A stretch of 64,000 nucleotides of DNA, taken from contig CAVTWD010000013.1 of NCBI GenBank assembly GCA_963738325.1, positions 1 to 64,000 on the forward strand, given 5' to 3'. Position 1 is the stretch's first letter; the number at the start of each line of letters is the position of its first letter. The position numbers and the translations under genes were made by a program. Below, in pieces: positions 8,490-17,510 of the stretch. This stretch comes from CAVTWD01 sp963738325. Its GTDB lineage: Bacteria > Actinomycetota > Acidimicrobiia > Acidimicrobiales > Ilumatobacteraceae. A model generated the notes under the pieces. It searched no databases and had not been told where the DNA came from. It saw nothing but the letters and a program-made list of their open reading frames with translations.

Positions 8490-8595
8490 CTATTGCTTCT
8501 TCAGAAGCCAAACTTCTGCTAGCCGCGATTGCCGCCGCCAGTTCAATTCCTCTTCATCCGCGGCCCTATCCCATGTCAGTTCTAGGCGCCCATCG
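8490..8595 (-). pseudogene. C-terminal tail of an unidentified gene cut at the composition junction
   Basis: On the minus strand the last 30 or so codons (LELTWDRAADEEELNWRR and on to AEVWLLKKQ, stop at 8490) look like a genuine protein end. They sit 40 bases upstream of the DapA-family gene in the same orientation. Further upstream the frame runs into GC-rich sequence that belongs to the polysaccharide locus and no longer resembles protein. The gene therefore appears to be cut at about 8,595-8,630. Too little remains to name a family. Confidence 0.35.
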
Positions 8596-8639
8596 GTCAG
8601 GCATCCGCCCGGCATCGTCCCCAGTGCGAGTTCTGGGTC

Positions 8640-9176
8640 ATGAAGCCGCGGCACGTGTGGGACAGCGTGTGGGCCGTTGTGGCGGCTCGCTGGCACCTCC
8701 GGAAGGCGAGCTCGGTAGGGGAGCGAGTCCGCCTCCATGGACGGCCATCGATCAGAAACGAAGGCACGATGGTGATCGGCGCGCGGGTACAACTGGTTTC
8801 GACGATGGCCCGGCTTGAACTCGTCACCTTGCCCGGCGGCACGATCGAGGTTGGCGAGCGCACACTCATCAACTACGGCGGATCCATTGCCGCGGCCGAA
8901 CTCGTGCGCATTGGCTCACGCTGCCTCATAGGGACCCACGCGATCATCATGGACAACGACTTTCATCGCGTCGAGCCCGAGCGCCGCTTGGAGTGGCCGT
9001 CGTCGAAGCCGATCATCATCGAAGACAACGTATGGTTGGGTGCGCGGGTGATCGTGCTCGCTGGCGTGACGATTGGAGAAGGGAGCTGCATCGCCGCCGG
9101 CAGCGTTGTCACCAGGGACGTGCCACCGCGAACACTCGTCGCGGGAATGCCCGGTCGGGTCATCCGTGAGCTCTGA
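8640..9176 (+). CDS. hexapeptide-repeat (LbH) acyltransferase
   Basis: A 178-residue left-handed beta-helix acyltransferase of the maltose-acetyltransferase/WbbJ type. The N-terminal part (residues 1-60) is followed by hexapeptide rungs. The catalytic region IGTHAIIMDNDFHRVEP contains the conserved Asp/His of sugar O-acetyltransferases. The end reads IIIEDNVWLGARVIVLAGVTIGEG, then AAGSVVTRDVPPRTLVAGMPGRVI. It probably transfers acetyl from acetyl-CoA to a sugar of the polysaccharide. It is the first gene of a plus-strand series, and its stop overlaps the next gene's GTG start by 11 bases, so the genes are probably co-transcribed. Confidence 0.88.
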   Translation: MKPRHVWDSVWAVVAARWHLRKASSVGERVRLHGRPSIRNEGTMVIGARVQLVSTMARLELVTLPGGTIEVGERTLINYGGSIAAAELVRIGSRCLIGTHAIIMDNDFHRVEPERRLEWPSSKPIIIEDNVWLGARVIVLAGVTIGEGSCIAAGSVVTRDVPPRTLVAGMPGRVIREL

Positions 9177-10323
9177 GCCCCTGTCGTCGCATCGGCGTCC
9201 ACGGGTGGGATTCGTGATCGAAGCCATCCTCGGTCACATGACCCACGCCGCGAACCTGCATCGACTCCTGCCCACCCAGGACATCCTGGACGCGACTGTG
9301 TGCGACCTGCCCTTCGAAGTGACCGGCCTGGGGCGCAAGGTTCCCATCTACCGGAGCGAGTGGACGGTGCGGTCTGCGATGCTGGCGCGCCGCGCGATCG
9401 CCGCAATGTACGAGCATGGCGAGCTCGACGGCTTGTTCATACACACGCAGGTGCCGGCCGTGTTGGTTCGACGATGGATGCGCAAGCTTCCGACCGTGGT
9501 GTCCCTGGACGCCACACCACTCCAGATCGATGAGCTCGGGGAGCATTACGCGCATCGTCGTGACAATCACTACGTTGAGCAGGCGAAATGGAGTGCGTAT
9601 CGAGCGTGCTTCGGTCGGGCGGTTCACATCGTGACCTGGTCGAACTGGACCAAAGCCGGCGTGGTGAGTGGGTACGACGTCGAACCCGACAAGGTGACAG
9701 TGATTCCGCCAGGCGTGACTCTGTCCCTATGGCGTGGGCGAAATGGGACTCGTCGCTCGGACCAAGGACTGGTCCGGATCCTCTTCGTGGGTGGCGACCT
9801 CGATCGCAAAGGTGGGCACTCACTGCTCCGTAGCTTCCGGCGCCTGAGGGACGAGCAGATAGCCAAGGGGCGTGAACCACGAGTCGAGCTGCACCTCGTG
9901 ACGACCGAGGCCGTTGCCGATCAGCCTGGGGTGACGGTCCATCGCGAGCTGACGCCCAACAGCCGCGCCTTGATCGACCTCTACCACCGCTGCGACGTCT
10001 TCTGCCTCCCGACCAAGGGGGATTGCCTTCCTATGGTGCTCTCGGAAGCCGCAGCCGCGGGTTTGCCGCTTGTCTCGACATCCGTCGCCGCCATCCCTGA
10101 GATCGTCCGGGACGGCGAGACGGGACTGACGGTGCCCGTTGGCGACGAGCTGGCCCTCACGGCGACGTTACGGCGTCTGATCGACGACGCCGAGCTTCGC
10201 GCCCGCCTCGGAGCCAACGCCCGGAGCCTCGCCGAGCGCAGCTACGACGCCGAGCGCAACGTTCGTGAGCTCGCCCGCGTCGTCGCGGCCACGACCAGAC
10301 GTCGAGTCAGTCATGACGGCTGA
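9166..10323 (+). CDS. glycosyltransferase, GT4 family
   Basis: A 385-residue GT-B glycosyltransferase. The GTG at 9166 is chosen as start because it overlaps the acyltransferase stop and precedes the first strand, RPRVGFVIEAILGH. The C-terminal donor domain has VRILFVGGDLDRKGGHSLL. It also has the E-x7-E motif in CLPMVLSEAAAAGLPLVST, followed by IPEIVRDGETGLTVPVGD. These are hallmarks of retaining GT4 enzymes using nucleotide-sugar donors. It likely adds a sugar to the lipid-linked repeat unit at the cytoplasmic membrane face. The specific sugar cannot be read from the sequence. Confidence 0.88.
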   Translation: MSSEPLSSHRRPRVGFVIEAILGHMTHAANLHRLLPTQDILDATVCDLPFEVTGLGRKVPIYRSEWTVRSAMLARRAIAAMYEHGELDGLFIHTQVPAVLVRRWMRKLPTVVSLDATPLQIDELGEHYAHRRDNHYVEQAKWSAYRACFGRAVHIVTWSNWTKAGVVSGYDVEPDKVTVIPPGVTLSLWRGRNGTRRSDQGLVRILFVGGDLDRKGGHSLLRSFRRLRDEQIAKGREPRVELHLVTTEAVADQPGVTVHRELTPNSRALIDLYHRCDVFCLPTKGDCLPMVLSEAAAAGLPLVSTSVAAIPEIVRDGETGLTVPVGDELALTATLRRLIDDAELRARLGANARSLAERSYDAERNVRELARVVAATTRRRVSHDG

Positions 10324-11452
10324 CTCCCTGGACATGGGCGCCACGAGCCGGGGAGGGCCCCGAGTGCTCCTCACCGTCTCGGGCCGAGTCGATCCGGAGA
10401 CAGCGGAGTTGGTCGCCAGAGGCCAGCGCCCCTCGCCCGACTACATCGAGCTCGCCCGAGCCATGGACGCGGACATCATGGACACTGCGAAGGCGAAACG
10501 CGCGGCGGGGGGTGCCGCCCGGGTGCTCGGGCGTCTTGCCCCACCGCTCCTCCTGGCCTGGGTCTGCTTCCGTCAGCGGGGCAGGTATGACGTGATTCTG
10601 ACCGATGGCGAGCAGGTTGGCTTCCCGCTGGCGGCTCTCCTGAAGCTCAGCCCACGCCGACGGTGCGCTCACATGATGATCGTGCACATCCTCTCGGTCA
10701 GGAAGAAGGTGTGGGCCTACAGAGCGCTCCGGTTAGGGTCTGCCATCGACGTGATGCTCGTCTACTCGTCATGGCAACAACAGTTCATCAGAGACGAGCT
10801 CCACTACCCCAGCGATCGAATCGTCTTGACGTCGTTCATGGTGGACACCCGGTTCTTCGCGCCCGGGCAGGCTTGCCCGCGGCGGCCCGTCGATGTGTGC
10901 GCCGTAGGTCTGGAATTCCGTGACTACCCGACCCTGGTCGAGGCGGTGAGCGGCCTCGACATCTCCGTCGTGATCGCAGCCGCAAGCAACTGGTCCAAGC
11001 GCGGCGACACGACCAGGGGCGTCGAGCTCCCACCCAACGTTGAGGTCTGTAGCCTCGGCTTCGTCGACCTTCGCCAGCTCTACGCCGACGCAGAGCTCGT
11101 CGTCATGCCCCTGTATGACGTGGACTTCCAGGCTGGCGTAACAACCCTGCTCGAGGCGATGGCGATGGAGAAACCGGTCATCTGCTCCAGAACGAGGGGA
11201 CAGACCGACCTCATCGTGGACAACGTCACCGGCCGGTACGTCGCCCCACGCGACAGCGTCCAGCTCGGTCGAGTGATCACGACGCTGCTCGACGATCCAC
11301 GCGAGCGCCAGCGACTCGGATCGGCCGCACGCCGCCACGTGACCGAGAACTGTGACGTCCGCACGTACGCGCGGCGTCTTGCGAAGATTGCTCACTGGGC
11401 AGCGAGCCTTGGCCCTCGATCTCCGTCCTGGAGCGGGCGACCACCTTCTTAA
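10313..11452 (+). CDS. glycosyltransferase (GT-B fold, GT4-like)
   Basis: A 379-residue protein. The ATG at 10313 overlaps the previous stop by 11 bases (AGTCATGACGGCTGA), so translation is probably coupled. The N-terminal half has a Rossmann-like region with YDVILTDGEQVGFPLAALL. The C-terminal half has the donor-site features VVMPLYDVDFQAGVTTLLEAMAMEKPVI and TGRYVAPRDSVQLG. The strand-helix pattern fits GT4 but the usual EGxP is replaced by AGVTTLLEAMA. It acts in the same pathway as its neighbours; acceptor and donor are unknown. Confidence 0.82.
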   Translation: MTADSLDMGATSRGGPRVLLTVSGRVDPETAELVARGQRPSPDYIELARAMDADIMDTAKAKRAAGGAARVLGRLAPPLLLAWVCFRQRGRYDVILTDGEQVGFPLAALLKLSPRRRCAHMMIVHILSVRKKVWAYRALRLGSAIDVMLVYSSWQQQFIRDELHYPSDRIVLTSFMVDTRFFAPGQACPRRPVDVCAVGLEFRDYPTLVEAVSGLDISVVIAAASNWSKRGDTTRGVELPPNVEVCSLGFVDLRQLYADAELVVMPLYDVDFQAGVTTLLEAMAMEKPVICSRTRGQTDLIVDNVTGRYVAPRDSVQLGRVITTLLDDPRERQRLGSAARRHVTENCDVRTYARRLAKIAHWAASLGPRSPSWSGRPPS

Positions 11453-11494
11453 CTGGCCCCACTACTGTCCCACCTACGTCACGAGGTTCATTTC

Positions 11495-12736
11495 GTGAGC
11501 GACATCAACGTCTTGTTCATGCAGTCTCAGAGCTACTTCGGTTCTGACTCCATGGTCCACGGTCTGATCATGGAGCACCTCGACCGCTCCCGTGTCACTG
11601 TCCACGTGGCCTGTAACCCGGGATCGAGCGGCAAGAAATCTCGCGCCCTCGCCGCGTTAGAACAGATACCCAATCTCCACGTTCGACCCACCAACTTCGG
11701 GCCGACCCTCAACACACTGACCGCAGCTGAGGTCGTAAGGGACACGGTCGTCCATGGGATCCCGAGCCTTGCCAGCATCGCAGGACTGGCGCGCTATGCG
11801 CGCAAGCACCAGATCAACCTTGTTCACGGCACCGAGAAACCCCGCGACGCGTTCTATGGTTTGCTCGTGGCGCGTTCGTGCGGCGCCAAGGCGCTGACCC
11901 ATCTCCACGTGAAGGTGGAGGACTGGATGAGCCCGCTCGTGAAATGGGCCATGGGGCATGACGACGCACTCTTGGGCGTTTCGAAGTTCGTAGCGGAGTC
12001 GGCTGTCGCGAAAGGTCACCCGACAGACCGCGTCTTCTGGGTGGTGAACTCCATAGACGCGTCACGTTGGAACCCGGACACCGATGGAACCGCGGTGCGC
12101 CGGGAGTTCGGTATCGCCGATCACACGCCAGTTATTTCTATCATTTCTCGCATCTGCCCTTGGAAGGGACACGAAATCCTCCTTCAGGCCTTGGGGGAAG
12201 CGGCAAGGACGGAGAAACGATTCATGCTGCTGATCGTCGGCGAGGACGACCCCAGGGCGACGCCGGGTGGAGGCAGCTATATCGCGCAGCTCGAGCCCAT
12301 GGTGAAAGATCTTTCACTGGAGGGCAACGTGATCTTCACCGGACTGCGCAGCGACGTCCGCCAGATCCTTGCCGCCACAGACATCTATGCGATGCCCACG
12401 TTCGAGGAGCCTTGTGCCGTCGCATTCCTCGAGGCGATGGCGATGCGGAAGCCCATTGTCGCCTTGGACAGCGGAGGGACGCCCCAGGAGGTGGACGACG
12501 GAAAGTCCGGCCTGCTATCCCCTGTCGGGGACGTCCACGCCTTGGCGCAGAACTTGCTCCGCTTGATCGGGGACACCGACGAGCGAGGGAGGATGGGGAT
12601 GTTTGCACGATCCCGGATCGAATCCTACTTCACGCCGCAACGGCTCGCTGACGACGTCGAGCAGGTGTATCGGAGGGTGTTGTCTCTGCCTTCCGTCGCC
12701 GCTCCTGATCCGACTCTCACCGACGCATACAGATGA
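11495..12736 (+). CDS. glycosyltransferase, GT4 family
   Basis: A 413-residue GT4 enzyme starting at a GTG (MSDINVLFMQSQSYFG). It has an N-terminal acceptor domain with KHQINLVHGTEKPRDAFYG and LTHLHVKVEDW. The donor domain shows ISIISRICPWKGHEILL. The retaining-GT motif is TFEEPCAVAFLEAMAMRKPI, followed by GGTPQEVDDGKSGLLSPVGD. It is separated from the upstream gene by 42 bases and overlaps the next start by four bases (ATGA). It belongs to the same plus-strand operon. The sugar specificity is not deducible. Confidence 0.88.
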   Translation: MSDINVLFMQSQSYFGSDSMVHGLIMEHLDRSRVTVHVACNPGSSGKKSRALAALEQIPNLHVRPTNFGPTLNTLTAAEVVRDTVVHGIPSLASIAGLARYARKHQINLVHGTEKPRDAFYGLLVARSCGAKALTHLHVKVEDWMSPLVKWAMGHDDALLGVSKFVAESAVAKGHPTDRVFWVVNSIDASRWNPDTDGTAVRREFGIADHTPVISIISRICPWKGHEILLQALGEAARTEKRFMLLIVGEDDPRATPGGGSYIAQLEPMVKDLSLEGNVIFTGLRSDVRQILAATDIYAMPTFEEPCAVAFLEAMAMRKPIVALDSGGTPQEVDDGKSGLLSPVGDVHALAQNLLRLIGDTDERGRMGMFARSRIESYFTPQRLADDVEQVYRRVLSLPSVAAPDPTLTDAYR

Positions 12737-13960
12737 GTCAGAGGCTCGCCGAGCCCTCTGGCCCGATCGGCATAGCCATCGTCGGGTGCGGTTTCGTTTC
12801 CGACTATTACGTTTCAACGCTCGCTCCGTACACGGACTTGCGGCTGGTCGGTGCCTACGATCGCAATCCTGCTCAGCTTGCTCGCTTCGCAGCGGCTCAC
12901 ACGGTCCACCGCTACCCGTCGCTTCAGGCATTGTGCGAGGACCCAGCCGTCGCGATCGTGCTCAACCTTACGAACCCGCGCAGCCACGCCGAGGTCACTG
13001 AAGCTGCCCTCGGCGCAGGCAGGCACGTCTACTCCGAAAAGCCGCTGGCCATGGACTTCGCGGCGCGCCCGTGAGCTGGTTGAACTCGCCGAGTCGGCCG
13101 GTCTCCAGCTCTCCTGTGCCCCCTGTAGCCTCCTGGGAGAGACTGCTCAGACGGTGTGGCGGGCGCTCAGAGATCAGTCGATCGGCCAGGTACGACTCGT
13201 TTACGCCGAGATGGACGAGGGACTGGTCCACCAGATGCCCTACTCGCGTTGGCGCAGTGCGACGGGGGCGGCATGGCCGTGGAAAGACGAGTTCGAGGTC
13301 GGTACGACCATCGAGCACGCTGGCTACGTCCTGACATGGTTGCCGGCCTTCTTCGGCTCGGCCATCACGGTGACAGGGTTCTCGGACAACCTGATCGCCG
13401 ACAAGGGGACGGTACCTCCCCTCGACGCGATCTCACCCGACCTGGCCGTCGCCGTCATACGGTTCAGATCAGGTGTGGTCGCCCGACTCACGTGCAGCCT
13501 GATCGCGCCGCACAACCATTCGCTCCAGATCACCGCGGACGACGGTGTGCTCGGCGTGGCCGACACCTGGTACTACACGTGCCCCGTGACACTGCACCGG
13601 TACTTCAACCTCCGGGGCCGCCAGCTCCGCCAGCCGTTGCCCCGCCGGCTCCCACCCGTGAGGAAGGGGCCGAAGTATTCGTATCGCGGTACTCAGCAGA
13701 TGGATTTCGCCCGTGGGGTGGCCGACCTCGCGGAAGCGGTGACAACCGGCCGCCAGCCGCGTTTGTCTGCGCGCTACTCTCTCCACGCCAACGAGCTGGT
13801 GCTGGCTGTGCAGAATGCGGGCCGCGCGGGGCGCACCTACGAGATGACGACCGAGGCCCCGGCGGTTGATCCGATGCCATGGGCGACCGAGGCGCGGAGA
13901 TGGACCACCCGTGCCGTTGCCCGGCTCGACCGAGCCCTGAGCGCGTCACGAGCTTGGTAG
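12733..13960 (+). CDS. Gfo/Idh/MocA-family oxidoreductase, one frameshift
   Basis: The first frame (12733-13074) gives the Rossmann N-terminus GIAIVGCGFVSDYYVSTL and the EKPLA motif typical of Gfo/Idh/MocA NAD(P)-dependent sugar oxidoreductases. The remainder (ARELVELAE, then VYAEMDEGLVHQMPYSRW and the C-terminal sheet) is in the next frame up to a stop at 13960. One base is missing or compressed in the GC-rich run near 13065. Restored, the protein is about 408 residues. Related enzymes act on UDP-sugars or inositols as 3-dehydrogenases. Its position between glycosyltransferases and a second paralogue suggests nucleotide-sugar modification. Confidence 0.8.
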
Positions 13961-13962
13961 CG

Positions 13963-15042
13963 ATGACGGTCGAGGACCTCCGATGGGGCGTCGTCGGCGC
14001 CGGGCGCATGGCCGTCGGCTTCGCGGAGGCGCTCCGGGCGATCCCAGGAGCCATCATAGGCGCCGTCACCACTCGCACGCCGGTGCGGGCGCGTGCATTC
14101 TCCGATCGTTTTCCGACAGCACGGATCCATCCCAGTGTCGAGGCACTCGTCGCCGATCCTGCCGTCGACATCGTGTATGTCGCGACCCCGCACCATCGGC
14201 ACGCCCCCGACTCGCTGCTCGCCCTCCGCCACGGGAAGCCTGTCCTGTGCGAGAAACCGTTCGGGCTCGACGCCTCCGAGGCACGGGAGGTGATTGCCCT
14301 CGCGCGCCAGCAGGAGCTCTTTTGTATGGAAGCAATGTGGATGCGCTTCATCCCAGCGGTGGTACGAGCCTGCGAGATGGTGCGAGAGGGGGCGATCGGC
14401 GAGCCGCAGCTCCTCACCGCCGACTTCGGCTACCCGGTCACCTACGACCCGACCAGCCGGTTCTTCGATCCCGCTCAGGGTGGGGGTGCGCTCCTCGATC
14501 GGGGTGTGTACGCACTGTCCCTCGCCCTCATGCTCTTCGGCCTCCCCCGGCAGGCCGTCGGCTTGACAGCTCTCGCTGGGAGCGGGGTCGACCAGCATGT
14601 GGGAATGGTGCTCCGTTTCGACCATGAGCGGCTCGCGATCCTCGCCGCTTCGCTGACCTCGGAGACGACGAACGAAGCCATCATCCTGGGCAGCGACGGC
14701 CGTCTGCGAATACACGCGCCGTTCTTCTGCTCCGATCGGCTGAGCGTCCGTCGCAACCGAAACTCCCTGAGCCGTGAGCCGAAGACGACTCGCGACCGTG
14801 GCTTGTTGGGGAGCGCAGGCCAGCACCGCCTCGTCCATCAGGCGTTGCGCGTGCTAGCCCCTGTTCGGGCGCTCCCCTCTCGGTCGCGGCGATATCCCAT
14901 CGAGGGGAACGGATACGGCTACGAAGCCCGTGAAGTGATGCGCTGCGTGCGCAGCGGCCGCCTCGAGAGCCCGTACATGCCGCTGGACGAATCACTGCGG
15001 GTGATGGAACTCGTCGACATCGTCAGGTCGTTCAACCCGTGA
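13963..15042 (+). CDS. Gfo/Idh/MocA-family oxidoreductase
   Basis: A 359-residue NAD(P)-dependent oxidoreductase. The ATG at 13963 directly follows the stop of the previous gene and precedes the Rossmann motif WGVVGAGRMAVGFAEAL. The EKPFGLDASEAREVIALA segment carries the catalytic lysine motif of the family. A C-terminal alpha/beta domain includes DRGVYALSLALMLFG. It is complete, unlike its neighbour, and probably acts on the same kind of sugar nucleotide. It is the last gene of the plus-strand operon and converges on the polymerase gene with an 11-base overlap, where two hairpins lie. Confidence 0.85.
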   Translation: MTVEDLRWGVVGAGRMAVGFAEALRAIPGAIIGAVTTRTPVRARAFSDRFPTARIHPSVEALVADPAVDIVYVATPHHRHAPDSLLALRHGKPVLCEKPFGLDASEAREVIALARQQELFCMEAMWMRFIPAVVRACEMVREGAIGEPQLLTADFGYPVTYDPTSRFFDPAQGGGALLDRGVYALSLALMLFGLPRQAVGLTALAGSGVDQHVGMVLRFDHERLAILAASLTSETTNEAIILGSDGRLRIHAPFFCSDRLSVRRNRNSLSREPKTTRDRGLLGSAGQHRLVHQALRVLAPVRALPSRSRRYPIEGNGYGYEAREVMRCVRSGRLESPYMPLDESLRVMELVDIVRSFNP

Positions 15043-16598
15043 GAGTCGGCACCCGCTTGGGTGCCGCTCGAGCCATGAGGCTCGAGCCCGTGAATCCGGT
15101 GGGTGCCAGTCGAGTGACATTGTCGAGCTGAGCAAGCACCACAGCGAGTAGGAGCATGTTCTGCGCATCCCAACCAATGTCGACGTAGCAAAAGATCGCG
15201 TACATCAGGACGAAGGTGAGAGACGTCAAGGTGATGGCGGCGTCGTCAGGGTCCCGCACACGCAGCAGAGCAGAAGCTCCGGTTCGGATCGAGACTCCGA
15301 ATAGGAACAGCATGGCCAGGAACCCCCCCACGCCGGCCTTCATCCAGACCCACAGCACCGAGTTGTGGGTCATGTAGTCAGAAAACGGAAAGAAGCTAAT
15401 GTTGGGAAGGGTGATGGGGCGCGAGAACTTCTGCCCGAAACCGATGCCGAGGAGCCGGTTGGATCGGATCGTCGCGACAATGTCGTAGCTCTCGGCCACC
15501 CGGTACATGTCAGAGCTCTGATCACGTGCGCTCAGCTGGTCTGGTGCGATGACGGACTTGACCGCCTGCGCCGGGAAGCCAAGCGTGCTGGTTGAATTCC
15601 AGAAAGCGCCCACATAAGCCGTGGACGCGAGCAGCGCCGCCGGGACGACCCACCAGAAGGTGCGGCGGTGAGTCCAGAACAGCACGACGGCGAGCACGAT
15701 GAGCGCGGCCACTAGGCCGACGATGGCGGCACGTCGCTCTGATATGAAGTAGACGATGACCACGGGCACGGCCATGATCGGCAAGAGGATGCGCTTGGAC
15801 TGGGATGACCCGCGGAACAGCCAGGCCGCGAAGACCAGCACGAACATCGTGTTCATGGCGAGAGTCGTACCGTGCTCGACCAAGCTCTCGAGGTTCGCCT
15901 GATCTGCCTGACTGAGCGTCTGGTAGTAGATCCACGAGACCACGCCGTGTACGAGCACCGCCACCATCACGACCCAGTACAGCCTCTGATAGTCCTCCCG
16001 CTTTCGCAACAGATTCGATGTCAGGACGTACATCAAAGGGAGATAAAGCATCGGCCGGATCTCCCAGAGTGCAGCATTGGAGTTGCCGCCGCGAGACAGA
16101 CCCCAGGCCAGCCCAACCAACAGAAAGGCCGTGAACACCATCACGGGCCAAAAGACCCGCCCGCGGTGGAGGGTCCAGTTGCGGGTTACCAGCATGTGCA
16201 GTATCCAGCCCAGCGTCAGTGCGCCAAGATAGAGCTCGAGCGGGCTGATGATGAGTTGGTCGCTGATGAAGAGGATCGATTCGCTGACTGGAGAAGTTCT
16301 TGGCGAACGGATACCAACTCGCAGTGACAATGTCTCCGACTAGGGCCAGGAATATGACGAGGTAGACGCCGAGCACGGGACGAGCGAGTGTGACTCCCGC
16401 ACCCATCAACATGATCAGCAGCGCCAAGGCGAACGGTTGCGATGAGGTGCTCGCCGCAACCTTCGCGATGAAGAGCGAGAAGAAGATGCACAGGCTGTAC
16501 GCCAGTACCCAGGTGTTTCGGTCCTGGCGACGCCGCCCCTGCAGCGTTGGCCTCCGCACCCACAGGAGCCCGGACGTGTCCGCCACGCTCAGACCCAC
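15032..16598 (-). CDS. O-antigen ligase/polymerase-type membrane protein (Wzy-like), one frameshift
   Basis: A polytopic membrane protein with about 11-12 hydrophobic segments. The large central loop between residues of roughly 300 and 380 contains SSDMYRVAESYDIVATIRSNRLLGIGFGQ and THNSVLWVWMKAGVGG, the Wzy_C (O-antigen ligase) signature region with its conserved His. The N-terminal 100 residues (start 16598, MGLSVADTSG) and the rest are in different frames; a base is lost or gained near 16292, just after ASWYPFAKNF. Restored, it is about 520 residues. It would polymerise repeat units on the outer face of the membrane. Confidence 0.78.
15047..15087. terminator. two tandem perfect hairpins between convergent genes
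   Basis: CGGCACCC-GCTT-GGGTGCCG (15047-15066, 8-bp stem, 4-base loop) is followed by GCTCGAGCC-ATGA-GGCTCGAGC (15066-15087, 9-bp stem, 4-base loop). They begin five bases after the stop of the plus-strand oxidoreductase and lie inside the last codons of the convergent polymerase gene. A bidirectional terminator is likely, though no long T-run follows. Confidence 0.6.
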
Positions 16599-16732
16599 CT
16601 TGTCGAGGAAAGGATCACGACCATCACGAGGCAGAGTGCCAACATGACAAAGAAGGACTCCCGTCGCTGACGGCGGAAGGACACGACGCCGAGCACGAAG
16701 GACGCCAACAGGAAGAGGATCCAGAACTTCAT
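16589..16732 (-). CDS. small membrane protein (47 aa)
   Basis: A short protein starting MKFWILFLLASFVLGVVSFRR with a second hydrophobic segment, FFVMLALCLVMVVIL. The basic stretch FRRQRRES between them predicts two membrane spans with a cytoplasmic hairpin. It overlaps the Wzy-like start by ten bases and lies 22 bases after the CpsD-like gene, so it is embedded in the minus-strand export operon. No family is recognised. It could be an accessory subunit of the polymerase complex, but this is inference. Confidence 0.55.
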   Translation of the reverse strand: MKFWILFLLASFVLGVVSFRRQRRESFFVMLALCLVMVVILSSTRWV

Positions 16733-16754
16733 GGGCGACGCTTTCCGGTCACCC

Positions 16755-17510
16755 TCAGGCGACGACGAACCGGCGCAACAGCGGGGCTGGGACCTTGCTC
16801 GCACTCCGATTGATAATCACTCCGGCGAGGGGAGTGGTCCCAAGGTCTCCAACTGCTTCCTTGATCTGAGACTCCGGGATTCCACCCTGCCCGATCACCA
16901 GCGCGATCTCGCCGCTCGTCTCGGCCAGGGTCAGCGCCTCGCTCGTCGCGGTGAGAGCGGGCAGATCGATCAGGACGTAGTCGAACCTGTCTGCCAGCGC
17001 CACGAAGACCTTCGCCAGATCTGGGCTGTTGGCCAGGAGGGCACGCTCAGGCCCGCGCGTTGTGCCGGCAGGAAGGAACTGGAGACCGAGGTTGCCCGTC
17101 GGCACGAGCACCTCGTCGAGTGACGCCGAGCCACGGATCACCTCCGCGATCCCTGACCGAGGCGTGCTCCCCCGCCATGTTGACGGATTCCACCAGTTGA
17201 GGTCCACGATACACAGACGCCGAGCGCTGTCCTGGCTGAGTACGAGAGCCAGCGAACGGCAGACGAATGTCACGCCCTCACCCCTCACGGTTGAGGTCAA
17301 CCCGAGGCGCCCCGGAAACTCGAGGCCATCTTGAAGGCGCATCCGAGCCACCATGTACCGGAGACTCTCCGTGACTTCTGGGGGTGAGGTGTGAACAACG
17401 GCACCCGTCTCGTCCCGCAGGACCAGGTGGCCTTCCGTTTCGGTGCCTCCCTCCACGCCGGCCACCTTGGGGGTCTGCGGCTTGCGCCGAGACGGTTGGC
17501 GGATCTTCAT
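16755..17510 (-). CDS. CpsD/CapB-like P-loop protein without the Walker A lysine
   Basis: A 251-residue protein with the fold pattern of bacterial tyrosine-kinase/CpsD autokinase domains: a conserved ESLRYMVARMRL helix, then GLTSTVRGEGVTFVCRSLA at the Walker A position. The Walker A' and B strands are RRLCIVDLNWW and FDYVLIDLPAL. The canonical GxGKS/T lysine is replaced by Val and the second-strand DxD pattern is weak. The tyrosine-rich tail is missing. It therefore probably cannot hydrolyse ATP or autophosphorylate in the usual way. It overlaps the flippase gene by four bases and lies two genes from wzz, the normal location of the Wzz partner. Confidence 0.7.
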   Translation of the reverse strand: MKIRQPSRRKPQTPKVAGVEGGTETEGHLVLRDETGAVVHTSPPEVTESLRYMVARMRLQDGLEFPGRLGLTSTVRGEGVTFVCRSLALVLSQDSARRLCIVDLNWWNPSTWRGSTPRSGIAEVIRGSASLDEVLVPTGNLGLQFLPAGTTRGPERALLANSPDLAKVFVALADRFDYVLIDLPALTATSEALTLAETSGEIALVIGQGGIPESQIKEAVGDLGTTPLAGVIINRSASKVPAPLLRRFVVA

